Shown: in pieces, positions 45,082 to 53,048 of the stretch
How positions within the stretch are numbered: position 1 is the stretch's first letter
Layout: each line of letters starts with the position of its first letter
Notes under the pieces: generated by a model
Databases searched by the model: none
The model's input: only the letters and a program-made list of their open reading frames with translations
Told to the model about the DNA's origin: nothing
Translations under genes and position numbers: made by a program
From: Saprospiraceae bacterium
GTDB lineage: Bacteria > Bacteroidota > Bacteroidia > Chitinophagales > Saprospiraceae
Assembly (NCBI GenBank): GCA_025055285.1
Contig: JANWXM010000001.1
Location: forward strand, 372,001 to 436,000
DNA: 64,000 nucleotides
Reading direction: 5' to 3'

Positions 45082-45897
45082 ATGGCAATAGGCGGCAAAA
45101 TTATCGGCGGTATCATAGGTATGATTTTGCTCGACTGGTCGGGCCTCCCTGCCGGCGCCTTATTGGGCTTTCTACTCGGTGGCGTTCTCGGACATATTTT
45201 CGTAGACCGAGCTGACACGAGCGGGGACACCAGCGCAAGTCAAAACACCACTGCCCATCTTCAATACGGAGCATTCATTTATTACCTCATGTGCTTAAGC
45301 GTCCGCTTGGCTAAGGCCGATGGCCCTGTCAATCGCCTTGAAATCCAATTTATGGAAAATTTGATGCGCAATCACTTACACCTAGGAGAGCAGAGCCGTC
45401 GCGATGCCATTCGCATTTGGAATAACGCCAAAAAATCGTCCATCTCCTTCAGTGCATATGCGCAAGATTTTCAGCGCCAGTTCGTTCATCAACGCCATCG
45501 CCTCTGGGAAATGTTTTATCTCTTATTTGCCTTAGCTGCCGCCGACAGCACAAGGTTGCATCCAGCCGAGGAAGAACTTCTCCTACGAGCAGCAGGCTTG
45601 TTTCACATCAATCGCATCCATTTCGACCGCCTAAAAGCGCGATATTTTAGAGAGCCCGTTCATAACTTCTCTCCACCATCCACCTTAGAACCTTTCTATG
45701 CTGAACTAGGCGTTACACCTACTGATTCCGTAGATACAATAAAGAAGAAATACCGCCAATTGGCGCTCCTGTGGCATCCAGACCGTGTTCAGGCTCGTGG
45801 AGGCCACCCAGAAGCGGTGCGCCAAGCACAAGAAAAATTTCGAAAAATAAAAGAGGCCTATGAAAAGATTCTCGAGGCCCGCGGTTACAAGCGATAA
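45082..45897 (+). CDS. TerB/DnaJ co-chaperone (DjlA-like)
   Basis: The 271-residue protein begins with a glycine-rich hydrophobic segment ('GGKIIGGIIGMILLDWSGLP', 'GALLGFLLGGVLGHIF') that can insert in the inner membrane. A helical TerB domain follows (about 75-190, 'LMCLSVRLAKADGPVNRLEI', 'FYLLFALAAADSTRLHPAEE'), then a J domain (about 213-268) with the Hsp70-stimulating HPD motif in 'ALLWHPDRV'. This order matches DjlA, a membrane-bound DnaK co-chaperone. It lies 23 bp after uvrB and 87 bp before purC. Confidence 0.9.
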   Translation: MAIGGKIIGGIIGMILLDWSGLPAGALLGFLLGGVLGHIFVDRADTSGDTSASQNTTAHLQYGAFIYYLMCLSVRLAKADGPVNRLEIQFMENLMRNHLHLGEQSRRDAIRIWNNAKKSSISFSAYAQDFQRQFVHQRHRLWEMFYLLFALAAADSTRLHPAEEELLLRAAGLFHINRIHFDRLKARYFREPVHNFSPPSTLEPFYAELGVTPTDSVDTIKKKYRQLALLWHPDRVQARGGHPEAVRQAQEKFRKIKEAYEKILEARGYKR

Positions 45898-45984
45898 CGC
45901 ATGGCTAAGCACGTAAAAATTAATTGGTTTTTCGAAGAAACTGAACAAAACCATTCTGGGTGAAGGACGTACATTTTTTTATTT

Positions 45985-46947
45985 ATGAATGCTATCTTAA
46001 AGACTCAATTTCATTTTCTTGGCCAGACTGCTTTCTACCGCGGTAAAGTGCGCGACGTATACACTATAGGCGACTACCTCGTCATAGTCGCTACTGACCG
46101 CATTTCGGCGTTTGACTGCATTTTACCTAAACCTATTCCCTATAAGGGCGCCGTGCTCAATCAACTGGCCGCGTACTTCCTTGAGGCTACGCGTGACATT
46201 TGCCCAAACTGGCTAATCACCACGCCACACCCGAACGTATCCATCGGTTATCGGTGTGAGCCTATTCGCATTGAGATGGTCATTCGCGGTTACCTGGCTG
46301 GGCATGCTGCGCGCCAGTATGCAGCAGGCCATCGCGTCCTATGTGGTGTGCCGTTACCAGAGGGTTTGCGCGAGGGAGACCCTCTCCCACAACCCATCAT
46401 TACACCCACTACAAAGGCGGCCGCTGGTCATGACGAAGACATATCGCGCGAGGAAATTCTCGACCGAGGTCTGGTCTCGCCGGAAGTATACGCTCAGATG
46501 GAGGCATATACGCGGGCGCTCTTCCAGCGCGGCAGTGAAATGGCTGCTCAACGCGGGCTTATTTTGGTAGATACGAAATATGAATTTGGCAAGCGAGGTG
46601 ACCAGGTTATGCTCATCGATGAGGTGCACACGCCCGACAGCTCGCGGTATTTCTACGCAGAAGGCTACGCTGAACGTCAGGCGCGAGGTGAGCGCCAGCA
46701 GCAATTGAGCAAAGAGTTTGTTCGCGAATGGCTTATGGCCCAGGGCTTCCAAGGAAAAGCGGGTCAACAAATGCCCGAAATGCCCGATAGTTTTGTAAGG
46801 GAGGTATCGGAGCGGTATATTCAGCTGTACGAGCGCATGACAGGCTGCGTCTTTGTCCGGCATCCTATAGAGGGCTTATTAGAGGACATAGAGCGAAGTA
46901 TTGTAGAGGCTCTTCGCTTAAAAAATAGCGGTGCTTTCACATGCTAA
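45985..46947 (+). CDS. purC: Phosphoribosylaminoimidazole-succinocarboxamide synthase
   Basis: PurC (SAICAR synthetase) joins CAIR and aspartate in purine synthesis. The 320-residue protein has '[20 protein letters not shown]', '[19 protein letters not shown]', '[10 protein letters not shown]', '[20 protein letters not shown]' and '[20 protein letters not shown]', the SAICAR_synt signatures. The long form (about 300-320 aa) fits the phylum. purK, the preceding step partner, is 36 kb away, so the pathway is not clustered. The gene converges with the subtilase gene, 22 bp apart. Confidence 0.97.
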   Translation: MNAILKTQFHFLGQTAFYRGKVRDVYTIGDYLVIVATDRISAFDCILPKPIPYKGAVLNQLAAYFLEATRDICPNWLITTPHPNVSIGYRCEPIRIEMVIRGYLAGHAARQYAAGHRVLCGVPLPEGLREGDPLPQPIITPTTKAAAGHDEDISREEILDRGLVSPEVYAQMEAYTRALFQRGSEMAAQRGLILVDTKYEFGKRGDQVMLIDEVHTPDSSRYFYAEGYAERQARGERQQQLSKEFVREWLMAQGFQGKAGQQMPEMPDSFVREVSERYIQLYERMTGCVFVRHPIEGLLEDIERSIVEALRLKNSGAFTC

Positions 46948-46969
46948 AAACATTCTAGCCAGCGGTATC

Positions 46970-48997
46970 TCACACAATTTGTATGTAAGATCCTAATACC
47001 CATTGATTAGGGCCAATGCGGTGCCAGCCATCGCGGCTAGTTTCAAAGATTTCTACTACATCGTCTTGCTTGAGGCGACCAACAATGCTGTAGGAGGTAG
47101 ATGGGCCCGACCGCACGTTGAGGAATGCGTAGTTAACGCGTCCTTTTCGAGTGGCCACAGGTGCGGTAGGTATGGTTGATAAAACGCGGACATAGTCCGC
47201 ACTGACGAACTCTTGCTCGCCAATGCGCCAGAAACCTTCTACGCGCTCTAACAGCGGTACGACGTCACCCTGGCTGAGGCGACGTACGATGGGAAAAGAG
47301 GTTCCCGGACCCGAGCGTACATTGAGAAAAGGCGACTCCACTCGGCCGCGCAGAGAGAGCGAGCTGGAAGTGTCTAAGGGAGAGGATACTGGCGTGGAGG
47401 GCCGTGTAGCAGCGGCCATTTGCACAGCGCGTAAGGCATTAATGCGCCCATAGCCGTAGTAAATGGAATGTCCGCTAGCATCGTAGGCATTCGCTGGCCC
47501 GATTTTATCGGCACTGCGGCGCAGGATGTCCTTTATTTGAGGAACCGTGAGGTCTGGATTGGCAGTTAGCATAAGTGCACATACACCTGCGGCAAGAGGA
47601 GCAGCGCTAGAAGTGCCTCCGAAGCCACTCGTGTAGCCTAATACGATAGAGCGCCCATCTCGGCTGAGGTCGCAGGTGGCTGTAGTAATACCCACACCGC
47701 CATCGCCACTAGAAGGAGCGCAAATAAAGGCTTGCTTTCCAAAGAAAGAATAGCTAGAGCGTTGGTCGAGGCTGTTAGACGCTGTAACGCAAATACCGTC
47801 GCGATGAGCAGCAAAGTCACTTACCTGACGAGGCTGATTGTTTGAAGCTGGATTCGCATTGCCCGCAGCAAAGAACATTGGAATGCCGCGCCCGCCGCGT
47901 CCTTCGCGAGCTACTCGGGCCAAGAAATTGGATACATAAGTGGATAGCGGTATAGGCGTAGGGTAGCCCAAGCTGCAGGAAATGACGTCGGCTCCGTTAA
48001 CCATGGCGTGCTCAAAGGCGTTTTTAATGGCCTCATCGGTCAGGACGTCTAGTTTGATTAGCATGAGCCGCGCCGTAGGCGCTGCACCCAGAACGCCCTG
48101 TGCGTCAAGCGCACCAGCAGCTACGGCGGCACACGAGGTGCCATGACTCATAACGCCAAAAGAGCCATTGCTCATTCGGACGTAAGGAGACACATCGGTG
48201 TTGCGACTAGCTGCATGGAGGGGGGTGCGCAATTTCCGGCCGTCGCCGCGCAATTGAGGATGCTCAGTAGCAAAGCCCGTATCGATAATTGCTATACAAA
48301 GATTAGGGTCGCCCAAACTGCCTAAAAATTTCCACGCCTCCACCACTTTTGCATCGGCTCCGCGTTTGAAATAGGAAGCATCATATAGCGCATTAGGTAC
48401 ATCTATTACAGGGATGGGTCTGCCTGTATTCTCCAAGTGCCATTGAGAGGCGATGAACCTGCCAGTAGGCACGGCAAAGTCCCATGTCATGGGAGTTGTA
48501 GCAAATTCGGGTTCTGCCACAGCAATTTCGGCCTTACTCTGAAGGATTACGGCGCACTTAACGGGATTAGGCGAAGGCGGGGTTACACAAAGGCGAAAGG
48601 CTCCTGGGCCAACGACTTCTCGAATGCTGAGCGCTAACTCGTTTAGGATGGCTAGTTGGGTTTGTGCGTTTGTGCCAGGTTTAAACTCTACATACAAGTT
48701 ACCCGTGGGTACTAACGGAGGGCTTTGATGGTCACCAACCTGCCAGACGTGCGTGCCTATTGCTACGTTGGGCTGCCGGCGCAAGTCGTCCAGCACAGGG
48801 CCTACGTTTTCTGCTACGTGCACAATGTCAAAGCCTGGTATGGCTAAGGGCGCTCTCGCTGCACCTCGATAACCAACCCCTGCTGCCCTATGTGCTGCCG
48901 TGTGTTGCACGGCAGCTTCCGTGTCGCTTTTGCTCAAGGTAATTTGCTGACCACCATAGAATAGAGTTACTTCGTCGAAGAAGCCTTTTTTCGCCAT
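46970..48997 (-). CDS. Subtilisin-family (S8) protease with two C-terminal SH3b domains, no signal peptide
   Basis: The 675-residue protein has the catalytic triad D239 ('CIAIIDTGFA'), H285 ('SHGTSCAAVAAG') and S463 ('FGGTSSAAPLAAG'), with N380 in 'FFAAGN' as the likely oxyanion residue. Residues about 1-170 resemble the N-terminal region of other non-classical subtilases ('LFYGGQQITLSKS'). Two bacterial SH3 domains follow (about 548-606 and 615-675; 'PFLNVRSGPGTSFPIVRRL', 'AFLNVRSGPSTSYSIVGRL'), which often bind peptidoglycan. The N-terminus 'MAKKGFFDEVTLFYGG' has no signal peptide and no T9SS tail is present, so its location is unclear. It begins 12 bp after the Nudix-type regulator. Confidence 0.88.
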   Translation of the reverse strand: MAKKGFFDEVTLFYGGQQITLSKSDTEAAVQHTAAHRAAGVGYRGAARAPLAIPGFDIVHVAENVGPVLDDLRRQPNVAIGTHVWQVGDHQSPPLVPTGNLYVEFKPGTNAQTQLAILNELALSIREVVGPGAFRLCVTPPSPNPVKCAVILQSKAEIAVAEPEFATTPMTWDFAVPTGRFIASQWHLENTGRPIPVIDVPNALYDASYFKRGADAKVVEAWKFLGSLGDPNLCIAIIDTGFATEHPQLRGDGRKLRTPLHAASRNTDVSPYVRMSNGSFGVMSHGTSCAAVAAGALDAQGVLGAAPTARLMLIKLDVLTDEAIKNAFEHAMVNGADVISCSLGYPTPIPLSTYVSNFLARVAREGRGGRGIPMFFAAGNANPASNNQPRQVSDFAAHRDGICVTASNSLDQRSSYSFFGKQAFICAPSSGDGGVGITTATCDLSRDGRSIVLGYTSGFGGTSSAAPLAAGVCALMLTANPDLTVPQIKDILRRSADKIGPANAYDASGHSIYYGYGRINALRAVQMAAATRPSTPVSSPLDTSSSLSLRGRVESPFLNVRSGPGTSFPIVRRLSQGDVVPLLERVEGFWRIGEQEFVSADYVRVLSTIPTAPVATRKGRVNYAFLNVRSGPSTSYSIVGRLKQDDVVEIFETSRDGWHRIGPNQWVLGSYIQIV

Positions 48998-49009
48998 GAA
49001 TAAAAATTT

Positions 49010-49699
49010 TTAAAGGTAGAAACTAAAACCCTCTGCTACAAATTGTTGATAGGTATTCCGGTCGAAGCGATACAGACGGGCTGGCCGGTGGGCAACGCCT
49101 TCTTGTGTCTCGTTGAGGTCATGTAACAAGTTCATTGACAAGATTTTCTTGCGGAAATTGCGCTTATCTAGCTTCTCTCCCAGGATAGACTCATATAAAT
49201 GTTGTAATTCCGTAAGGGTAAATTTGGGCGGTAACAGTTCAAATCCGATAGGAGCCATACGCACTTTCAAGCGTAGCCGGTGCAAGCATGTGTTCAGGAT
49301 CTCATTGTGGTCAAAAGCTAATTCACCAACTTGTGATACAGCGTGCCAACGGGCCGACTGGGCGAAAGAAGCGGGCGTAACAGTATAATTACTAATCTTC
49401 ACCAACGAATAATAAGCTACCGTGATGACCCGCCCTAACGGATGGCGATTAACCGCTCCAAACGTTTTAACCTGCTCTAGGTAAACGTCTCTTAGACCGG
49501 TAAGCTGCTCTAAGACGCGTACGGCAGCAGCATCTAAGTCCTCATTGGGGTAGACAAGATCTCCGGGCAATGCCCACATACCTCGATAAGGTGCAGCACC
49601 TCGCTGAATGAGCAATACCTTAAGTTCGCCACCGTCGAAGCCAAAAATGACATTGTCAACGGAAAACGCGGATTTAAAAAATCTTTCGAACTCGCTCAT
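49010..49699 (-). CDS. NrtR/AraR-like Nudix-fold transcription regulator
   Basis: The 229-residue protein joins a Nudix-like domain (about 10-145) to a winged helix (about 150-229; 'FTLTELQHLYESILGEKLDK', 'NFRKKILSMNLL'). In the Nudix box 'GDLVYPNEDLDAAAVRVLEQ' the catalytic REUxEE core is degraded (RV, EQ), typical of sensor members that bind rather than hydrolyse a nucleotide or sugar ligand. In Bacteroides a related protein regulates arabinose genes, and in other bacteria NrtR regulates NAD synthesis. It is directly upstream of the subtilase gene (12-bp gap), so it may regulate that operon. The ligand is unknown. Confidence 0.85.
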   Translation of the reverse strand: MSEFERFFKSAFSVDNVIFGFDGGELKVLLIQRGAAPYRGMWALPGDLVYPNEDLDAAAVRVLEQLTGLRDVYLEQVKTFGAVNRHPLGRVITVAYYSLVKISNYTVTPASFAQSARWHAVSQVGELAFDHNEILNTCLHRLRLKVRMAPIGFELLPPKFTLTELQHLYESILGEKLDKRNFRKKILSMNLLHDLNETQEGVAHRPARLYRFDRNTYQQFVAEGFSFYL

Positions 49700-49823
49700 G
49701 TTTACACGGTTATTGGTTATTTTAGGGCCAAAACTACGGCTATATCGCCCTTATTTTTAGAAGATTTATTGCGGCCGAGGTTGACCTCTTGCGTTGCCTT
49801 TATGGCAAGTGCTTAATTTGTAT

Positions 49824-49831
49824 TACTTTTG
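49824..49831 (+). promoter_or_regulatory. -7 box before the HU/SPOR gene
   Basis: TACTTTTG, a full match to TAnnTTTG, followed by CCC, 57 bp before the ATG at 49889. No well-spaced -33 TTG was found. Confidence 0.4.
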
Positions 49832-49888
49832 CCCTTCGGACAAAACTTTCAGGAACATTTTTCAAAGGCGCTGCTGCGCGTGAAGGTT

Positions 49889-51043
49889 ATGAAAATCGAT
49901 CTTGCAAGTCACATAGAGCGCCTCCTCTTTTTGCACGACACGTTGGTGGTTCCTGGCTTGGGTTGTTTCACCACCTCGCGTTCGTCAGCTACTGTTGATT
50001 ACGCTACAAACACTATTTATCCGCCGACGAAGACCCTGACCTTCAGCGAAAACATCACGAGTGATGACGGCATCTTAGTTGAGGATGTCGCTCAAACATA
50101 TGGCCTGTCGCTGGACGAAGCGCGTCGGATAGTAGAGGAATTTGTTCAACAGACCCATGCTAGGCTTGACCAGCGCGATATCGTCAATCTGCCAGGCGTA
50201 GGACGACTGTATAAAAATTACCTCCAAAAAATTCAATTTTTGCCTGATGCAACGAACTTCAATGCCAGTGCATATGGCTTACCTCCTCTGCAGTTTTCGC
50301 CTATTGCCCGTTCGCGCGAGAGTGTTGCAAATGCGGAAACCTCTGCCAATGCCTCAAGCGCTTCTTCTACTTCAGAAGCTTCTGCACCACTAGTGCCGCC
50401 GATGCCACCGCTACCTAACCCACCCTCAATTAGTAATGAGGTGCCCCGTCAGCGCACCTCTGCGAGGCGATTTGGCCTAGGCATAGGTATTGGTCTTGTT
50501 CTATGTACAGTGGCTTTTGGCCTGTGGTGGTGGCAATACAGCAAAGAACAACCGCCGCTCTCGCTTCAACAGCAATTACAAGAAATGGAACAGGCAAAAC
50601 CCGTGTCTCCTTTGCCAGACATCGCTGGACTGGGCCGAGGGCCTGTGGCTGAGCCAAAACAGCAAACTAACGCGGTTCCAAGCTTGCCGGAAATTGAAGA
50701 GGAAGATGTAAGTGACGAGGTAGCTATTGAAGCCGAGGAACGTCGTCAGGTACTCGAACGCCTCCGGCAGGAAGAACAACGTCAATCCACCGCTCAAACC
50801 GGCGCGGGCCAGCAAGGCCGCCAGTGCGTGCTTGTTGTGGCCACGCTGTCTAATCCCAAAAATGCCGATCGCCTTGCTGCTCAACTCCGAGGAGCGGGAT
50901 ATACTGTTTATGAACATCAACACGCACGCGGCCGACAAGTCGGCATCTCTTTCTACTACACCAATCCGCGCGAGATTGAGCAAAAAAGGGCTGAATTGGT
51001 ACAACTTACGGGAGAGCGAGGAGTCTACGTGAAGGTAAAATAG
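49889..51043 (+). CDS. HU-CCDC81 and SPOR domain membrane protein
   Basis: From the ATG at 49889 (384 aa) the N-terminal part 'MKIDLASHIERLLFLHDTLV' plus 'VNLPGVGRLYKNYLQKIQF' (about 1-125) is the CCDC81-type HU-like domain. A serine/proline-rich linker, one membrane helix ('FGLGIGIGLVLCTVAFGLWW', about 197-216), an acidic/glutamine-rich periplasmic coil and a C-terminal SPOR domain ('CVLVVATLSNPKNADRLAAQ', 'KRAELVQLTGERGVYVKVK') follow. SPOR binds denuded glycan strands at division septa. The architecture is a known Bacteroidota one; a link between a cytoplasmic binding domain and septal wall is inferred. mce follows 60 bp later. Confidence 0.85.
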   Translation: MKIDLASHIERLLFLHDTLVVPGLGCFTTSRSSATVDYATNTIYPPTKTLTFSENITSDDGILVEDVAQTYGLSLDEARRIVEEFVQQTHARLDQRDIVNLPGVGRLYKNYLQKIQFLPDATNFNASAYGLPPLQFSPIARSRESVANAETSANASSASSTSEASAPLVPPMPPLPNPPSISNEVPRQRTSARRFGLGIGIGLVLCTVAFGLWWWQYSKEQPPLSLQQQLQEMEQAKPVSPLPDIAGLGRGPVAEPKQQTNAVPSLPEIEEEDVSDEVAIEAEERRQVLERLRQEEQRQSTAQTGAGQQGRQCVLVVATLSNPKNADRLAAQLRGAGYTVYEHQHARGRQVGISFYYTNPREIEQKRAELVQLTGERGVYVKVK

Positions 51044-51103
51044 CTGAATTCGCTCAAGCAGTTTGGCTGGCCTCGGGGCAAAGAGATAGATAAATTTTGT
51101 TAT

Positions 51104-51508
51104 ATGCTTTTAAGAATAGATCACATCGGAATTGCCGTGCGCAATATGGCAGAAAGCAATGAAACCTTTCGTCGCTTGCTGGGTGAAGCCAACTATAAAG
51201 TCGAAACTGTTGAAAGTGAGAAAGTCGCCACTTCTTTCTTTCGAATTGGAGAAAGCAAAATTGAATTGTTAGAGGCTACTGACCCAGAAAGTCCTATCGC
51301 CAAATATATCGAAAAGCGCGGCGAGGGCATTCATCACATTGCTTTTGAAGTAGATGACATTCGCGCTGCCATCGACTACCTAGAGCAGGTTGGTTTTATC
51401 CCTTTAAATCGCGAGCCCAAACGCGGAGCAGATAATAAATGGGTTGCCTTCTTTCATCCAAAAACGTGTCATGGCGTACTCGTCGAGGTATGCCAGACTA
51501 TTGCGTGA
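51104..51508 (+). CDS. mce: Methylmalonyl-CoA epimerase
   Basis: The 134-residue VOC-fold protein interconverts (R)- and (S)-methylmalonyl-CoA in propionate metabolism. Metal ligands are expected at His in 'IDHIGIAVRN', His in 'GIHHIAFEVDDI' and Glu in 'LVEVCQ'; 'IELLEATDPESPIAKYIEKR' is a strong family marker. The length is normal. The mutase genes are not in the window. Confidence 0.95.
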   Translation: MLLRIDHIGIAVRNMAESNETFRRLLGEANYKVETVESEKVATSFFRIGESKIELLEATDPESPIAKYIEKRGEGIHHIAFEVDDIRAAIDYLEQVGFIPLNREPKRGADNKWVAFFHPKTCHGVLVEVCQTIA

Positions 51509-52136
51509 ACCCCGAATACCGTTGGTCTCACAGCTAGGAGAACAACATCTTTCTTATCCAAGAGAAAAAATCTCGGAGAGAAGAACTTCTGCCCTCATGA
51601 GAAATGCCACATCTACGATACCTCTCTCACATTTGAGATGTGATGCTTTTCAGGATGATAGATGGAATAAGGAAGATACATACCATATACTTCATTAAAT
51701 CAGAGAGTTATAGGAAGGTAAATGAACATCTCCCAGAGTTCTAGGTCAATGTACTCTTTCGAAAAGAGGGCCGTCTTCCAGAGCTGGCAAGGATTAAGAT
51801 GACATTTTCTCTTTAGAGGAATTGCTCCAGAGCAAGTGCGCTATGCTGCTCTGCGTCTTCTTCCACCATCGAGAGTGCTGAGGGCTGCAAAGAGACGACA
51901 ATTGCCGCTGCCGAAAGTACCTTCCTGGAGCACAACGAACATTCCGAAACTGTTCGATTGCGCAGGTAAATAGGGCGAAACACTCCCTCGCCTCATTTTC
52001 CTGACAAACGATACGTCCTAGAGGAATGCTTAGTGCTCCATAACAGGTTCTCAACAGTATACGGATGTTGGCAACAAATGCTCTTAACGTACAGCCCAAA
52101 CGCTGGCGAGGTGCTACACCCTGCTCGTGTCTGACA
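51509..52136. other. 628-bp region without a recognisable gene
   Basis: Open frames here (51444-51698 plus, 51794-52099 minus) have no family features, no clear starts and biased composition. A small stem TCACAT-TTGAG-ATGTGA at 51627-51643 followed by TGCTTTT may end the mce transcript. No tRNA-like cloverleaf was found. A decayed gene or an unrecognised RNA cannot be excluded. Confidence 0.35.
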
Positions 52137-52928
52137 CTAGGAAATAAACGCAGGGCTCATGCCCATGCTCGAGAAGCCACCATCGTGGTAAAGGTTTTGC
52201 ATAGTTACATAGCGCGTTAAATCGCTAAATAGCGCAACACAGAAATCGGCGCAGGCCTCCGCTGGAGCATTCCCTAAAGGAGACATCTTGTTGGCATACT
52301 CAAAAAATTCGTGGAAACCCTTGATTCCTTGGCCCGCTGTAGTCATTGTTGGCGACTGAGAAACTGTGTTTACGCGAACTTTTTTGGCTACGCCAAAATG
52401 GTAACCGAAACTGCGAGCAAAAGATTCGAGCAGGGCCTTCGCCTCAGCCATCTCTGAGTAGTCGGGAAAAACGCGTTGGGCGGCGATATAGCTAAGCGCC
52501 ACAATACTGCCCCATTCATTAATGGCATCTAGCTTCCAAATGGTCTGCATCATCTTGTGAAAAGAAATAGCGCTCACGTCTAAGGTTTTTAGCATCCATT
52601 CATAGTTTAAGTCGGTATATGGTCGATTTTTTCGCACATTGACTGACATACCAATGGAGTGAAGGACGAAGTCTATCTTGCTGCCAAAATACTCTAGGCT
52701 TTGACGAAAGAGGTTCTCCAAGTCTTCTACAGAGGTGGCATCTGCTGCGATGAGAGGTGCTTTACACTGTTCAGCCAACTCCTTGACTGTGCCCATGCGA
52801 AGGGCCACGGGCGCATTGGTAAGAACGATTTGAGCGCCGTGTTGCACGCAGCGTTCGGCTACTTTCCAAGCAATGCTTTGATGGTCAAGCGCACCGAAAA
52901 TAATTCCTTTCTTTCCTTGTAAAATCAT
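52137..52928 (-). CDS. fabI: Enoyl-ACP reductase (NADH)
   Basis: FabI reduces the trans-2-enoyl-ACP in each fatty-acid elongation round. From the ATG at 52928 (263 aa) the protein has 'GIIFGALDHQSIAWKVAERC' (the FabI cofactor loop, longer than in other SDRs), 'FVLHSIGMSVNV', and the active-site pattern Y-x6-K in 'PDYSEMAEAKALLE'. In-frame starts up to 52973 exist but add unlikely residues and overlap the terminator. A -7-like CATCTTTG (minus strand) lies just upstream, next to the terminator of the giant gene. Confidence 0.95.
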   Translation of the reverse strand: MILQGKKGIIFGALDHQSIAWKVAERCVQHGAQIVLTNAPVALRMGTVKELAEQCKAPLIAADATSVEDLENLFRQSLEYFGSKIDFVLHSIGMSVNVRKNRPYTDLNYEWMLKTLDVSAISFHKMMQTIWKLDAINEWGSIVALSYIAAQRVFPDYSEMAEAKALLESFARSFGYHFGVAKKVRVNTVSQSPTMTTAGQGIKGFHEFFEYANKMSPLGNAPAEACADFCVALFSDLTRYVTMQNLYHDGGFSSMGMSPAFIS

Positions 52929-52981
52929 GGTCATTTCGCTGTTTAGGATAAAAGAAGCATTTTCAGGAGGCAAAGATGAAA

Positions 52982-53010
52982 CAGGCGCATACAGGATGAG
53001 TATGCGCCTG
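52982..53010 (-). terminator. Terminator hairpin between the 1449-aa gene and fabI
   Basis: Perfect 11-bp arms CAGGCGCATAC (52982-52992) and GTATGCGCCTG (53000-53010) with a 7-base loop lie 39 bp after the giant gene's stop. On the minus strand the stem is followed by TTTCATCTTTG; on the plus strand by CCGTTTTTTCTTT, so it could act in both directions. Confidence 0.75.
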
Positions 53011-53048
53011 CCGTTTTTTCTTTGTAAATGACAAAGAGATATGTCTCT

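Noticed and set aside
46354-46863. 169-residue minus-strand frame opposite purC
   Set aside because: Antisense to purC motifs; no independent support.
51794-52099. 101-residue minus-strand frame in the spacer before fabI
   Set aside because: No recognisable motif, arginine/cysteine/serine-rich composition and no clear start; may be chance.
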